DNA from: Caldisalinibacter kiritimatiensis
Lineage (GTDB): Bacteria; Bacillota; Clostridia; Tissierellales; Caldisalinibacteraceae
Direction of reading: 5' to 3'
NCBI RefSeq assembly: GCF_000387765.1
Contig: NZ_ARZA01000065.1
Location: forward strand, 1-51,145
DNA: 51,145 nt
Shown here: positions 9,588-17,722 of the stretch, piece by piece
How positions within the stretch are numbered: the stretch's first letter is position 1
Layout: each line of letters opens with the position of its first letter
Program-made: the position numbers and the translations under genes
Notes under the pieces: model-generated
Told to the model about the DNA's origin: nothing
Database searches by the model: none
The model's input: the letters and a program-made list of their open reading frames with translations, nothing else

Positions 9588-10868
9588 CTAAGTAATTATT
9601 TCACCTAATACTTCATAAAACTTTGGAAACGATATAGAAACAGATTCTGTGTTATTTATAATTGATTCTCCCTTTGCATACAATGCTAATATAGTAAGTG
9701 CCATTGTTATTCTATGGTCCTTATATGTATCTAAATTAGCCGTTTGTATATTTTTAGAACCCTTTATTATCATCCCGTCATCCAACTCCTCAATATCAAC
9801 ATTCATTTTCTTTAGTTCATTAACTACTGCTGTAATTCTATTACTTTCTTTTACCTTCAGCTCTTCAGCATTCCTTATAATAGTTGTACCCTCAGCCACA
9901 GAAGCTGCTACTGCTAAAACTGGTATCTCATCTATTAATCTAGGTATCAAGTCACCACTTATTTCAATACCTTTTAACTGAGAATACTCGACAAATATAT
10001 CTCCAATAGGCTCATTATTTACAAATCTATAATTAACTATTTTGATATTACCTCCCATTTTCTTTAAAGCATCTATAACCCCTGTTCTAGTAGGATTTAA
10101 GCCTACTTGCTTAATAACAATTCTTGAGCCTTTAAGAATCAAGGCTCCAACAATAAAAAATGCAGCAGAAGATATATCTCCAGGTACTATTATTTCTTTA
10201 CCTTTTAGCTTAGTAGTTTTGTTTAGAATCACATGCTTACCTTTTATTACTACATCATACTCAAAATAATTAAGCATTCGCTCAGTGTGATCTCTAGAAA
10301 TGCTAGGTTGTATGACACGTGTTATCCCATCAGCATATAATCCAGCAAGCATTATACAGGACTTAACTTGAGCACTTGCAACAGGTTGTCTGTAAGTTAT
10401 ACCTTTTAGATTATCAGCTGGCTCTATTTGTAATGGTGCATATTTATCATCGACTCCTTTAATACTAGCTCCCATTTTTCTCAAAGGTGTTATTATTCTA
10501 TCCATAGGTCTTTTTTGAATTGAATCGTCACCTGTTATATGAGATATAAAGTTTTGTCCTGCTAATATACCACTTAAAAGTCTTATAGTAGTTCCTGAAT
10601 TACCAACATTCAAAATCTTTTTAGGTCTTTTTAAACCTTTTAAACCGACACCTTTAACTTTTACAATATTATCTTGTATATCTATTTCTACACCTAAATC
10701 CCTGAAACATTGCACAGTTGATAAACAATCATTCCCCATTAAAAAGTTCTTAATTATAGTATCATCTTCAGCTATAGCTCCAAACATAACTGCTCTATGG
10801 GAAATAGATTTATCTCCTGGTACTGTAATCTCACCTCTTAACTTTACATTTCCGCCTGTAATTTTCAT
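9588..10868 (-). CDS. aroA: 3-phosphoshikimate 1-carboxyvinyltransferase (EPSP synthase)
   Basis: 426 residues. The enzyme joins shikimate-3-phosphate and PEP in chorismate synthesis. PGDKSISHR with Lys20 starts the active site, and LNVGNSGTTIRLLSG, RPMDRI, SAQVKSCIMLAGLYA and ISRDHTERML follow in the family order. The NSGTT form of the loop, rather than NAGTA, resembles class II (Bacillus-type) enzymes, which are often less glyphosate sensitive; that is inference. The start directly abuts the aroB stop, and its ribosome binding site GAGGTGGAG lies within the end of aroB, so the two are co-translated. It is the last gene of aroCBA. Confidence 0.97.
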   Translation of the reverse strand: MKITGGNVKLRGEITVPGDKSISHRAVMFGAIAEDDTIIKNFLMGNDCLSTVQCFRDLGVEIDIQDNIVKVKGVGLKGLKRPKKILNVGNSGTTIRLLSGILAGQNFISHITGDDSIQKRPMDRIITPLRKMGASIKGVDDKYAPLQIEPADNLKGITYRQPVASAQVKSCIMLAGLYADGITRVIQPSISRDHTERMLNYFEYDVVIKGKHVILNKTTKLKGKEIIVPGDISSAAFFIVGALILKGSRIVIKQVGLNPTRTGVIDALKKMGGNIKIVNYRFVNNEPIGDIFVEYSQLKGIEISGDLIPRLIDEIPVLAVAASVAEGTTIIRNAEELKVKESNRITAVVNELKKMNVDIEELDDGMIIKGSKNIQTANLDTYKDHRITMALTILALYAKGESIINNTESVSISFPKFYEVLGEIIT

Positions 10869-11945
10869 CTATACTCCACCTCTTAATACTTGTCTTATTA
10901 CCTTTTCATCTATATTATTAAAAACATCAACTTTACCTTTTCCTACAGGTAACACAAATGTAGGTATTCCGTTCTTTGCCTTTTTATCATGCTTTATTAT
11001 TTCAAGTATATAATTTATTTGATTATCTGTGAAAATAACAGGTTTTCTTATTCTACTTAATACTTTTACTATGTAATTATAGTATTTATTGTCTATTAAC
11101 CCTAATTTATTCGCTAATTTACTTTCAAAAATCATCCCTAGTGTAATTGCTTGACCATGAGTGTATGTTCTAAGATTTCCTAAAGCTTCTATCCCATGTC
11201 CAATAGTATGACCAAAATTTAATATTTTTCTTATATTATTTTCTCTCTCATCCTTCTCTACTATTTCCTTTTTAATAAGTAAAGATTTATATATTATTTT
11301 TATTAAATATTCACTATTCAGCTTTACTATTTGATTTAAATTTTCATCTAACCATCTAAAAAAATCAAAGTCTTTTATTAATCCATACTTAAATACTTCT
11401 CCTAATCCTGAATAAAATTCCTTAGTTTCTAAAGTAGTAAGTAAGTTAACATCTATAATTACCGCTTTTGGTTGATAAAAAGCCCCTACAATGTTCTTTA
11501 TACCATTAAAATTCACTGCTACTTTACCACCCACACTACTGTCTACTTGTGCCAAAAGAGAAGTTGGTATTTGAATAAAATCTATACCCCTCATATATGT
11601 TGCAGCTAACAAACCTGCTATGTCACCTACAACTCCTCCACCAAAGCCTATTACAACGGTCTGTCTATCGCAGTTAAGCTTTATCATTTTAGCATAAATA
11701 TATTCTAAAGTATTCAATGATTTACTTACTTCTCCAGGCTCTATAATTACATAACTAAAATCATAGTTTTTAAAACATTTTTGTATTATCTCTAAATAAT
11801 ATTTTGCTACATTTTTATCAGTAATAATTAAAATTTTTCTTTTATTAACTATTGGTTTTAAATGCTTTTCTATGTCATTTATTATTGCATTACTTATGTA
11901 TATATCGTATCCTCTATTATCTAAATCTACATTTAGTATTTTCAT
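10869..11945 (-). CDS. aroB: 3-dehydroquinate synthase
   Basis: 358 residues, normal length. It converts DAHP to 3-dehydroquinate using NAD and a divalent metal. The dinucleotide-binding region GFGGGVVGDIAGLLAATYMRG and the following QIPTSLLAQVDSSVGGKVA are highly characteristic; metal ligands lie in SGLGEVFKYGLI (Glu) and ILNFGHTIGHGIE (His). The ATG follows AAGGTGATG and lies 4 bases after the aroC stop. Middle gene of aroCBA. The other shikimate genes (aroF/G, aroD, aroE, aroK) are not in the window. Confidence 0.97.
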   Translation of the reverse strand: MKILNVDLDNRGYDIYISNAIINDIEKHLKPIVNKRKILIITDKNVAKYYLEIIQKCFKNYDFSYVIIEPGEVSKSLNTLEYIYAKMIKLNCDRQTVVIGFGGGVVGDIAGLLAATYMRGIDFIQIPTSLLAQVDSSVGGKVAVNFNGIKNIVGAFYQPKAVIIDVNLLTTLETKEFYSGLGEVFKYGLIKDFDFFRWLDENLNQIVKLNSEYLIKIIYKSLLIKKEIVEKDERENNIRKILNFGHTIGHGIEALGNLRTYTHGQAITLGMIFESKLANKLGLIDNKYYNYIVKVLSRIRKPVIFTDNQINYILEIIKHDKKAKNGIPTFVLPVGKGKVDVFNNIDEKVIRQVLRGGV

Positions 11946-11949
11946 ATCA

Positions 11950-13098
11950 TCACCTTTTATCTACATATTGTATATATCTTTTATAATTACTCAACATCTC
12001 TTCTATACTATCTCCTCCAAATTTGTTTACGAACTCCTTTGCTAAAACCCATGCTAATACATTTTCACCTACTATACTTGCAGAAGGTACAGCACATACA
12101 TCAGATCTTTCCTTCTGTGCTTTTGTATTCTGTTTTGTAATCATGTCAACGCTATCTAATGGTCTTGACAGTGTAGGAATTGGCTTCATAGCTGCTCTTA
12201 CTACTATATTATTTCCATTTGTAATACCTGCTTCTATCCCCCCTGCATTATTAGTTTTTCTATAATATTGGCCATTGTAGTATATTTCATCATGTACCTG
12301 TGAACCCAATGTTCTACTACTTTCAAAACCTAACCCTATTTCTACTCCCTTTATTCCCTGTATGCTCATTATAGCTTGTGCTATAATTCCATCTAGTTTT
12401 CTATCCCAATTCACATGGCTTCCAAGTCCTATTGGAACATTTACTGCTATTAATTCAAATATCCCTCCCAGTGTATCTCCTTGCTTTTTTGCTTCATCAA
12501 TTTTCTTTATAATTTTGTTTTCTGTTTCTTTGTCAATTACTCTTAAAGGTGATTCATCAATTTTTTGTAATTGTTCTATTGACACTTTCCTAGCATTTAT
12601 TCTAACATTTCCTATTTCTAAAACATGGCTATATATATAAATATCAAATTTCTTTAATAGTTGTTTAGCTATACTTCCTATGGCAACCCTCATAGCTGTT
12701 TCTCTTGCACTAGCCCTTTCTAAAATGTTTCTAATGTCAGTTTGGTTATATTTTACAGCTCCTGCTAAATCACCATGCCCTGGTCTTGGACTATTTACCT
12801 TTTTATCATTATCTATATTATCTATTATACTCATTACTTCTTTCCAATTTTCCCAATCTCTATTTTTTATTAACAATGATACAGGACTACCTATAGTCTT
12901 ACCACCTCTTATTCCCGATAATATCTCAACTTTATCTTTCTCTATCTTCATCCTTCCGCCTCTACCGTAGCCCTTTTGCCGTCTACTCAGTTCTTTATTT
13001 ATTTTGTTTATATCAATTTCTAAATTAGATGGTAAGCCCTCAATTATTCCTACTAGACATTTTCCATGGGATTCACCACCACTTAAAAATCGAAGCAT
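11950..13098 (-). CDS. aroC: Chorismate synthase
   Basis: 382 residues. It forms chorismate from EPSP using reduced FMN. Family motifs run in order: [18 protein letters not shown] at the N-terminus, [44 protein letters not shown] and GIEAGITNG. It leads the aroCBA operon although the reaction order is B-A-C. A candidate extended -10 promoter (TGATATAAT) lies about 30 bases upstream, and GGGAG precedes the ATG. The operon is separated from the upstream MTH1187 gene by a terminator. Confidence 0.97.
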   Translation of the reverse strand: MLRFLSGGESHGKCLVGIIEGLPSNLEIDINKINKELSRRQKGYGRGGRMKIEKDKVEILSGIRGGKTIGSPVSLLIKNRDWENWKEVMSIIDNIDNDKKVNSPRPGHGDLAGAVKYNQTDIRNILERASARETAMRVAIGSIAKQLLKKFDIYIYSHVLEIGNVRINARKVSIEQLQKIDESPLRVIDKETENKIIKKIDEAKKQGDTLGGIFELIAVNVPIGLGSHVNWDRKLDGIIAQAIMSIQGIKGVEIGLGFESSRTLGSQVHDEIYYNGQYYRKTNNAGGIEAGITNGNNIVVRAAMKPIPTLSRPLDSVDMITKQNTKAQKERSDVCAVPSASIVGENVLAWVLAKEFVNKFGGDSIEEMLSNYKRYIQYVDKR

Positions 13099-13125
13099 AA
13101 ATATTCACGCTCCCTTCCCAAACTC

Positions 13126-13134
13126 ATTATATCA
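13126..13134 (-). promoter_or_regulatory. Candidate extended -10 promoter for aroCBA
   Basis: On the minus strand TGATATAAT sits 28 bases before the aroC ATG. The -35 region would fall inside the terminator stem just upstream and is not a good match, as is usual for extended -10 promoters. A start about 21 bases before the gene would leave room for its GGGAG ribosome binding site. Confidence 0.45.
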
Positions 13135-13139
13135 TTATT

Positions 13140-13166
13140 AAAAGGACGGATACCCCGCCCTTTTTT
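13140..13166 (-). terminator. Terminator after the MTH1187-family gene
   Basis: GGGCGG pairs with CCGTCC (one mismatch) around a 5-base loop, flanked by A/T runs on both sides. On the minus strand TTTTAAT follows. It separates the 13168-14847 gene group from aroCBA. Confidence 0.75.
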
Positions 13167-13167
13167 A

Positions 13168-13470
13168 TTATCTGTTTAGTTTACTCTCAACTGATTTAAT
13201 CTTTCCTTCCATACTAGATTTTTTATCTCTTCTATCATCAATCTTTATTTGAGTTGATACCCTTTCTGCACCCTCACCAAAAGGCACTTCATGCATTTTT
13301 GCTACAACAGAAAGGATTTTATCTAAATCTCCTTCTATAATAGTTCCCATTGGAGTTAACATATATTTCAAATCGCTTTCCTCTAAAACTTCATGACATT
13401 TAGCTACATATTTACTTAAACTTGTATCCCCTGTACCTAAAGGTACTACCGTAACCTCTGCTATAGCCAT
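13168..13470 (-). CDS. MTH1187/YqgV-family thiamine-binding-like protein
   Basis: 100 residues, a full-length member of the MTH1187 (DUF77) family of small ferredoxin-like-fold proteins. MAIAEVTVVPLGTGDTSLSKYV at the start and YMLTPMGTIIEGDLDKIL in the middle are the recognisable parts. Members bind thiamine or its pyrimidine precursor, and some are fused or adjacent to transport components. Here it follows a flavodoxin-like gene and an ECF S component, which makes a vitamin-linked role plausible but unproven. AAGGAGGTG lies within the end of the preceding gene, so translation is probably coupled. Confidence 0.85.
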   Translation of the reverse strand: MAIAEVTVVPLGTGDTSLSKYVAKCHEVLEESDLKYMLTPMGTIIEGDLDKILSVVAKMHEVPFGEGAERVSTQIKIDDRRDKKSSMEGKIKSVESKLNR

Positions 13471-13474
13471 TATT

Positions 13475-14056
13475 TCACCTCCTTTTTAAAAAGTAGTTCT
13501 CGCCCATTATGTAACCTTCATTAAGCTTATCAATTCTTTCCCATACAGGCACCTTATCTGTATTAGCTACTAATAAATTATAACAATACTTAGTATTAAT
13601 AGCTTTAAAAAATAAATCTATTACGGGCAAGCAGGCATCAAACTGATTTTGACTATATGGTGCACCACCAGTACAAATGAACATTCCGATTCTTTCTTTA
13701 GCAACATCTATACTTGGATTATTCAAAATATATTTACTTGCCCAAAACATCTGGCATCTATCAATCATCATTTTAACTAAACTGCTGACAGTATTAAAAT
13801 ATAACGGTGAAGCAACAATTATACCATCACTTTTATCAAATTCTTCATAAAGTAATTGCATGTCATCTTGAATAATGCATTTACCTGTCTTTTCACAATA
13901 TCCACATGCAGTACATGGTGAAAACTTTAAATCTTTTAAATCTATCTTATTTACTTCTACATCTTTTATTTTAATTCCTTCTATTACTTTTTGAAGAAGA
14001 ATATCAGTATTCTTGTTTTTTCTAGGACTCCCCATTATAGCTAATATCTTTTTCAT
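13475..14056 (-). CDS. NADPH-dependent FMN reductase / flavodoxin-family protein with Cys motif
   Basis: 193 residues with a flavodoxin-like fold. The FMN phosphate loop is MGSPRKNKNTD near the N-terminus, and SPLYFNTVSSLVKMMIDR forms the second flavin contact. Between them SPCTACGYCEKTGKC has four closely spaced cysteines, typical of the iron-sulfur flavoprotein-like group in anaerobes; they could bind a cluster or take part in thiol chemistry. Substrate unknown. It sits between an ECF S component gene and the MTH1187 gene, both tightly spaced, with GGAGG before the ATG. Confidence 0.88.
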   Translation of the reverse strand: MKKILAIMGSPRKNKNTDILLQKVIEGIKIKDVEVNKIDLKDLKFSPCTACGYCEKTGKCIIQDDMQLLYEEFDKSDGIIVASPLYFNTVSSLVKMMIDRCQMFWASKYILNNPSIDVAKERIGMFICTGGAPYSQNQFDACLPVIDLFFKAINTKYCYNLLVANTDKVPVWERIDKLNEGYIMGENYFLKRR

Positions 14057-14073
14057 GTTCGCCTCCTAATTTT

Positions 14074-14101
14074 AAGGCTACTAGTTAAATCTAGTAGCCT
14101 T
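14074..14101 (-). promoter_or_regulatory. Perfect 11-bp inverted repeat between ECF and flavodoxin genes
   Basis: AAGGCTACTAG pairs perfectly with CTAGTAGCCTT around a 6-base loop and touches the stop codon of the ECF gene. On the minus strand it is followed by AAAATTAGG rather than a T-tract, so it may be a weak terminator or an mRNA-stabilising hairpin inside the operon. Confidence 0.55.
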
Positions 14102-14847
14102 TATTTAATATATTTAAATGTCTTTGACAGAATATATAATATAGTGGAATGCAAAGGTATAACAACTAAACCTGCAATTATTCTTCCTGGCAAGAAATAT
14201 ATAAATCCTTTGTTGAACATTATAGATAACCAATAAGTATTAAGTCCTAATGATATAATTAAATAAGTAATTGTAACTATGAAGCTTAGCTTGTCTAATG
14301 AATAAATGCCAATCACCGCTTTTTTACTTGCAATTATAGGCACAATAATAAACGCTAATACTACACTTAGATATAAAGCAATATGCAGTATCGTTAATTT
14401 GCTGTCATAAATAAAGAATGTACCATCTTGTGATTTTAATACTCCATTAGCAATAAGAATATTTATTACTCCCGCTGCTAAAATTAATGTTGTTATTACA
14501 TTTACAATACTATAGTTAAATTTCTTATTTTGAGACTTCATAAACTTAAAAATGATACCAGGTATTACTCCCCATAAAGCTGCACTCAAAGTAAATCCAG
14601 GAAAAAACGCACCTTTAGGAAATAATAAAAAACCTAGTAAATCTGCTATAATACCACATAACCCTCCAGCTAAAGGACCAAATAACATACCAGCAATTAT
14701 AATTGGTATTTCGAAGAAACTAAGTCGTAAAGCTGGAAGCCCTGCTAAAGGGACCATAATAGCAGCACCTAATAAAACAACACTTATAGCAGCTAATAAT
14801 GCAGTACCTACAAGAGCCTTTGTATTTACTTTTATTGGACTAGGCAT
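14101..14847 (-). CDS. ECF transporter S component, FolT-like
   Basis: 248 residues, a polytopic membrane protein. ALRLSFFEIPIIIAGMLFGP, then GGLCGIIADLLGFLLFP and AFFPGFTLSAALWGVIPG, match the substrate-binding subunit of the folate family of energy-coupling factor transporters. Such subunits capture a vitamin and dock on a shared EcfAAT module encoded elsewhere. Folate is the family default; neighbours (MTH1187, flavodoxin-like reductase) might hint at a thiamine-related ligand. At about 250 residues it is longer than a typical S component (about 180), the extra length being C-terminal membrane segments. GGAGGTG precedes the ATG. There is no room for a riboswitch in the 70-base upstream gap. 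Confidence 0.8.
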   Translation of the reverse strand: MPSPIKVNTKALVGTALLAAISVVLLGAAIMVPLAGLPALRLSFFEIPIIIAGMLFGPLAGGLCGIIADLLGFLLFPKGAFFPGFTLSAALWGVIPGIIFKFMKSQNKKFNYSIVNVITTLILAAGVINILIANGVLKSQDGTFFIYDSKLTILHIALYLSVVLAFIIVPIIASKKAVIGIYSLDKLSFIVTITYLIISLGLNTYWLSIMFNKGFIYFLPGRIIAGLVVIPLHSTILYILSKTFKYIK

Positions 14848-14917
14848 TATTTCACCTCCGTCTTGTTATGAAAGATATTCAAAGGTAATTGTATACTATT
14901 ATTATTTAATTGTAAAG

Positions 14918-15889
14918 TTAATTTGAATAATTGTTCTCTTCCTGATTACCAGAAGTAAATAATTCAATAAAATATTTTCCTAATGAAATTATACCTAATC
15001 CAAATAATACATAAGCCACAATTTTATAATATCTTTCATAGGGCGTTATTCTCCCCCATAAGTATAATATTACTGCTATTAATATATACTTAGTTGTCTG
15101 TCCTTTAGATAAAAATTTCTTTCTATATTCTATTAGTTTTCTTCTCCGTTCAGCAATTTTATCTAATATTATCTGTCTTATATCATTTTCTCTAGGATAC
15201 AATTCTGCCTTTTTCATAAACTTTAGAAACTCATTTATGTCTATTAAATGAATTTTAGCATGACTTTCTAGCTTTGGAATAAATTCTTTTACACTTTCTT
15301 CAAAATAAGATGTTGTTACAACAAAACCTTCCTCAATATCTAATTCTTTTAATCCAAGAAAAAATTCACGTATATCGTTTATATCTACATAATTATCCTC
15401 TGTATACTGAAAGCACTTAATACCAACAGTATGCTCATTAAGTTTACCTAGTATATCTATATCATTTTGATGAAAAATCCTCATATCATCTATAGCACAC
15501 TTTTCCAAAGTCATTTTAATATAGTCAATAAATTCATATGGAGTCTTGTTTAATAAATCTTTTGTTATCTTCTCTTTAGCTAATTTTTCGTTTATATGCT
15601 TAATAGTTTTCTTAAGCTTTATGGCATTTACTTTATATATTATCAGATTAAATAATATAAAGAATTGTAAAGTTAATACCGAACTAAAAAAAAGGTCTTT
15701 TGTCATATATAAAAAGTATCCAAAAAAAATTATAGTTATCAATATTCTTGTTAAAACAGCGTCTAATAAAATAGCTATGTATGTTTTCCCTTTTTTATTT
15801 TCTTCAATATAATATCTTTTTATTTTTCTATTATTAAACACTTTTCGTATTTTTTTATTGAGCCTACTTATTTCAATTCTTTTTTCCAT
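14918..15889 (-). CDS. Membrane protein with degenerate Mrr-like nuclease domain
   Basis: 323 residues. Two hydrophobic segments lie near the N-terminus (around residues 40-85), a soluble domain follows, and two more hydrophobic segments lie near the C-terminus (KYILIAVILYLWG and VAYVLFGLGIISLG). The soluble part resembles restriction-endonuclease-like (Mrr_cat) domains: TPYEFIDYIK, then NDIDILGKLN and VGIKCFQY. The lysine of the usual (E/Q)xK motif is kept, but the E/Q position is Gly, so cleavage activity is doubtful. The start at 15889 follows GGGAGG at good spacing; the frame extends eight codons further without a signal. Function unknown. No methylase or specificity gene is nearby. Confidence 0.6.
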   Translation of the reverse strand: MEKRIEISRLNKKIRKVFNNRKIKRYYIEENKKGKTYIAILLDAVLTRILITIIFFGYFLYMTKDLFFSSVLTLQFFILFNLIIYKVNAIKLKKTIKHINEKLAKEKITKDLLNKTPYEFIDYIKMTLEKCAIDDMRIFHQNDIDILGKLNEHTVGIKCFQYTEDNYVDINDIREFFLGLKELDIEEGFVVTTSYFEESVKEFIPKLESHAKIHLIDINEFLKFMKKAELYPRENDIRQIILDKIAERRRKLIEYRKKFLSKGQTTKYILIAVILYLWGRITPYERYYKIVAYVLFGLGIISLGKYFIELFTSGNQEENNYSN

Positions 15890-15982
15890 AAAGAAAACCT
15901 CCCAATTTGTCAAACGTTATATTAAAATAATGTCCATTTATCGATAAAATATAACATTAGTTAAAATTAAGAGGTTGTTTTA

Positions 15983-16678
15983 TTATCTATTTATATTTAA
16001 TTTTTTAATAAATCTATTCGTTTTAAGTATTAAACCAAATGTAAGTATTGCTAATAATTCAATTAAAAACATAGTAATAATTTTATAGGCAATACTATTA
16101 AAAAAGCTTAAGGGATACATCTGAATTAATATATCGGTTTTTGGGTCCAATAGCCACAAATCATTGTCAAATAGTATCAAATGAAAATATGTAAAATACT
16201 TATAAAAATCAGTAGCTAATAAAATACCCATTACTAGCATAATTCCCAATGGTATTAAACAAGATATAATAACTGTTTTATATAAACTTTTTCTATTATA
16301 TATAATTATAAAAATAAAAGATAAAAAAAGTATTACTAAAGAAATATTCCTTGTAAGAAAGCCTTTTGAAAATAATTCTTTAACATCATATAAATGAGCA
16401 ATTTCTCTACTTTCAAATATCTGTTCTTTCTCCCCATTAACATTTGCCCATATTTTTATACCTTCTCTATCACCTCTTAAATAATCTAATAATTCTTCTG
16501 TTATATACATCAAATCATCTTTTTCTATTCCTGTTTTCCTCATAATATTATATTCCTCATATTTCTTTTGATAATAATCCAAATCAAAGGTTGATAGTTG
16601 TACATCTGTAAATATTAATACAATAGGTAATGCTATAATAAATAAAACTTGCATTATAATAACTATTTTCTTTGTCAT
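15983..16678 (-). CDS. TIGR01906/DUF1461 family integral membrane protein
   Basis: 231 residues with a hydrophobic N-terminal segment, an extracellular loop and three further membrane segments. The loop stretch LLDYLRGDREGIKIW followed by FESREIAHLYDVKELF is the diagnostic part of this family (TIGR01906, lactococcal LctB-like). The biochemical role is not established. GGGGGACATG precedes the ATG by a suitable distance. It sits between a DedA-type protein and the Mrr-like membrane protein, so three membrane proteins follow one another on the same strand. Confidence 0.75.
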   Translation of the reverse strand: MTKKIVIIMQVLFIIALPIVLIFTDVQLSTFDLDYYQKKYEEYNIMRKTGIEKDDLMYITEELLDYLRGDREGIKIWANVNGEKEQIFESREIAHLYDVKELFSKGFLTRNISLVILFLSFIFIIIYNRKSLYKTVIISCLIPLGIMLVMGILLATDFYKYFTYFHLILFDNDLWLLDPKTDILIQMYPLSFFNSIAYKIITMFLIELLAILTFGLILKTNRFIKKLNINR

Positions 16679-16699
16679 TTTACATGTCCCCCTAAAAAT

Positions 16700-17320
16700 T
16701 TAATTAAGCAATTTTTTTCTAAGTAAATACATACTGCCATATATTATAATACCCAGGACACCTAAAACAATAACATATTTATTATATGTATTTAATTTCA
16801 AGAATACTGTTCTCCAATTTTCTTGTAATACTTTCCCTAACATTATCAGTACAGTATGATGTATAGTTGTAATTATTAATATGGCAAAGTATGCATACTT
16901 TTTATTAACTTGGAATATTCCAGCACATAAAACTGTAATTGAAAAAACACCTGGTATAAATTTACTTATGATAATAGCTGCTGCACCATATTTACTAAAC
17001 AATGTTCTCAAATTGGAAACTATTTTTACATTAAACAACCACTTTATAAGTTTAGATTCTAGAATTTTTTCTTTTTCCTTTTTTCCTATATGATATAGCA
17101 ATATTGACGATAAAAAAGTAGCACAAATAGCATTTATAATAATTAATATCACTGGTAGATTTCCTAAACTCGATAAATATCCCTCTAATATTAAAACCAT
17201 ATCACCTGGGTATGGAGGAAATAAAATTTGTAAGGATTGTGATACAAAGAAAAAAATCATTAGTCCAATTGAGTTATTTACAACTAGATTTTCAGCAAAT
17301 TCTATTATTGCATTTTCCAA
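16700..17320 (-). CDS. DedA/SNARE-associated-family membrane protein
   Basis: 206 residues with the DedA layout: a re-entrant segment with LFPPYPGDMVLILEGYLSS near the N-terminus, and a second with SKYGAAAIIISKFIPGVFSI. DedA proteins are undecaprenyl-phosphate or phospholipid flippases. The canonical FxRFxPxxR motif is here SKFIPGVFS, so the usual arginines are missing and this is a divergent member. Translation starts at TTG (17318-17320), well supported by GGAGG seven or eight bases upstream. Confidence 0.78.
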   Translation of the reverse strand: MENAIIEFAENLVVNNSIGLMIFFFVSQSLQILFPPYPGDMVLILEGYLSSLGNLPVILIIINAICATFLSSILLYHIGKKEKEKILESKLIKWLFNVKIVSNLRTLFSKYGAAAIIISKFIPGVFSITVLCAGIFQVNKKYAYFAILIITTIHHTVLIMLGKVLQENWRTVFLKLNTYNKYVIVLGVLGIIIYGSMYLLRKKLLN

Positions 17321-17439
17321 TATATCCCCTCCTTCATATATATTAACATATAATAATTTTTTTGTTTATACTTGTACATCACTTATTTTACACTTAAATA
17401 AACAAATTTAAAAGTATATATAATAACTATACTTTTAAA

Positions 17440-17470
17440 AAAATAAAAAAACCCGAAAAAAATCGGGTTT
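17440..17470 (-). terminator. Terminator after the 58-aa protein gene
   Basis: AAACCCGA pairs with TCGGGTTT around a T6 loop and is followed on the minus strand by TTTTATTTTTTT. It lies right behind the small gene and supports that gene being transcribed. Confidence 0.88.
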
Positions 17471-17647
17471 CTATGATGCCATCGCCTTTTCAAGTTTATC
17501 CAAATGCTGAATTGGAAATAACCTTAATAGTTCTTTAAATTGCTCAACAGTAAGACCTTGAGTAGTTGTATAGATTCTGATTTTTTCTTCTAAATCAGCT
17601 TTTCTGAATCTTTCTTTTATTTCTTCAAAGTTAGGCTGATTGTTCAT
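17471..17647 (-). CDS. Small hypothetical protein, 58 aa
   Basis: ATG at 17647 to TAG at 17471. The protein begins MNNQPNFEEIKERFRKADLE, then has RIYTTTQGLTVEQFKELL and ends LDKLEKAMAS. It is charged and looks helical, with no membrane segment or signal peptide. Support for a real gene: AAGGGAG seven bases before the ATG, protein-like composition, and a strong terminator immediately after the stop. It lies downstream of the D-threonine aldolase-like gene on the same strand, 75 bases away, and may share its transcript. I do not recognise a function; small Clostridia proteins of this style are usually annotated hypothetical. Confidence 0.75.
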   Translation of the reverse strand: MNNQPNFEEIKERFRKADLEEKIRIYTTTQGLTVEQFKELLRLFPIQHLDKLEKAMAS

Positions 17648-17722
17648 ACATACACTCCCTTGTAAATATTTTAAAATATCTTATATAAGTAGTATGTAAA
17701 GTTAATAATAAAAATATACTTA

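Noticed and set aside
9649-9981. Plus-strand open frame opposite aroA
   Set aside because: It is antisense to a complete, motif-supported aroA gene, has no ribosome binding site, and its composition is that of a reverse-strand shadow. Similar frames opposite deoC, aroC, the V-ATPase genes and ppk were dropped for the same reason.
14848-14917. Possible folate or thiamine riboswitch before the ECF S component
   Set aside because: The gap is only about 70 bases, AT-rich, and shows none of the conserved THF or TPP riboswitch elements.
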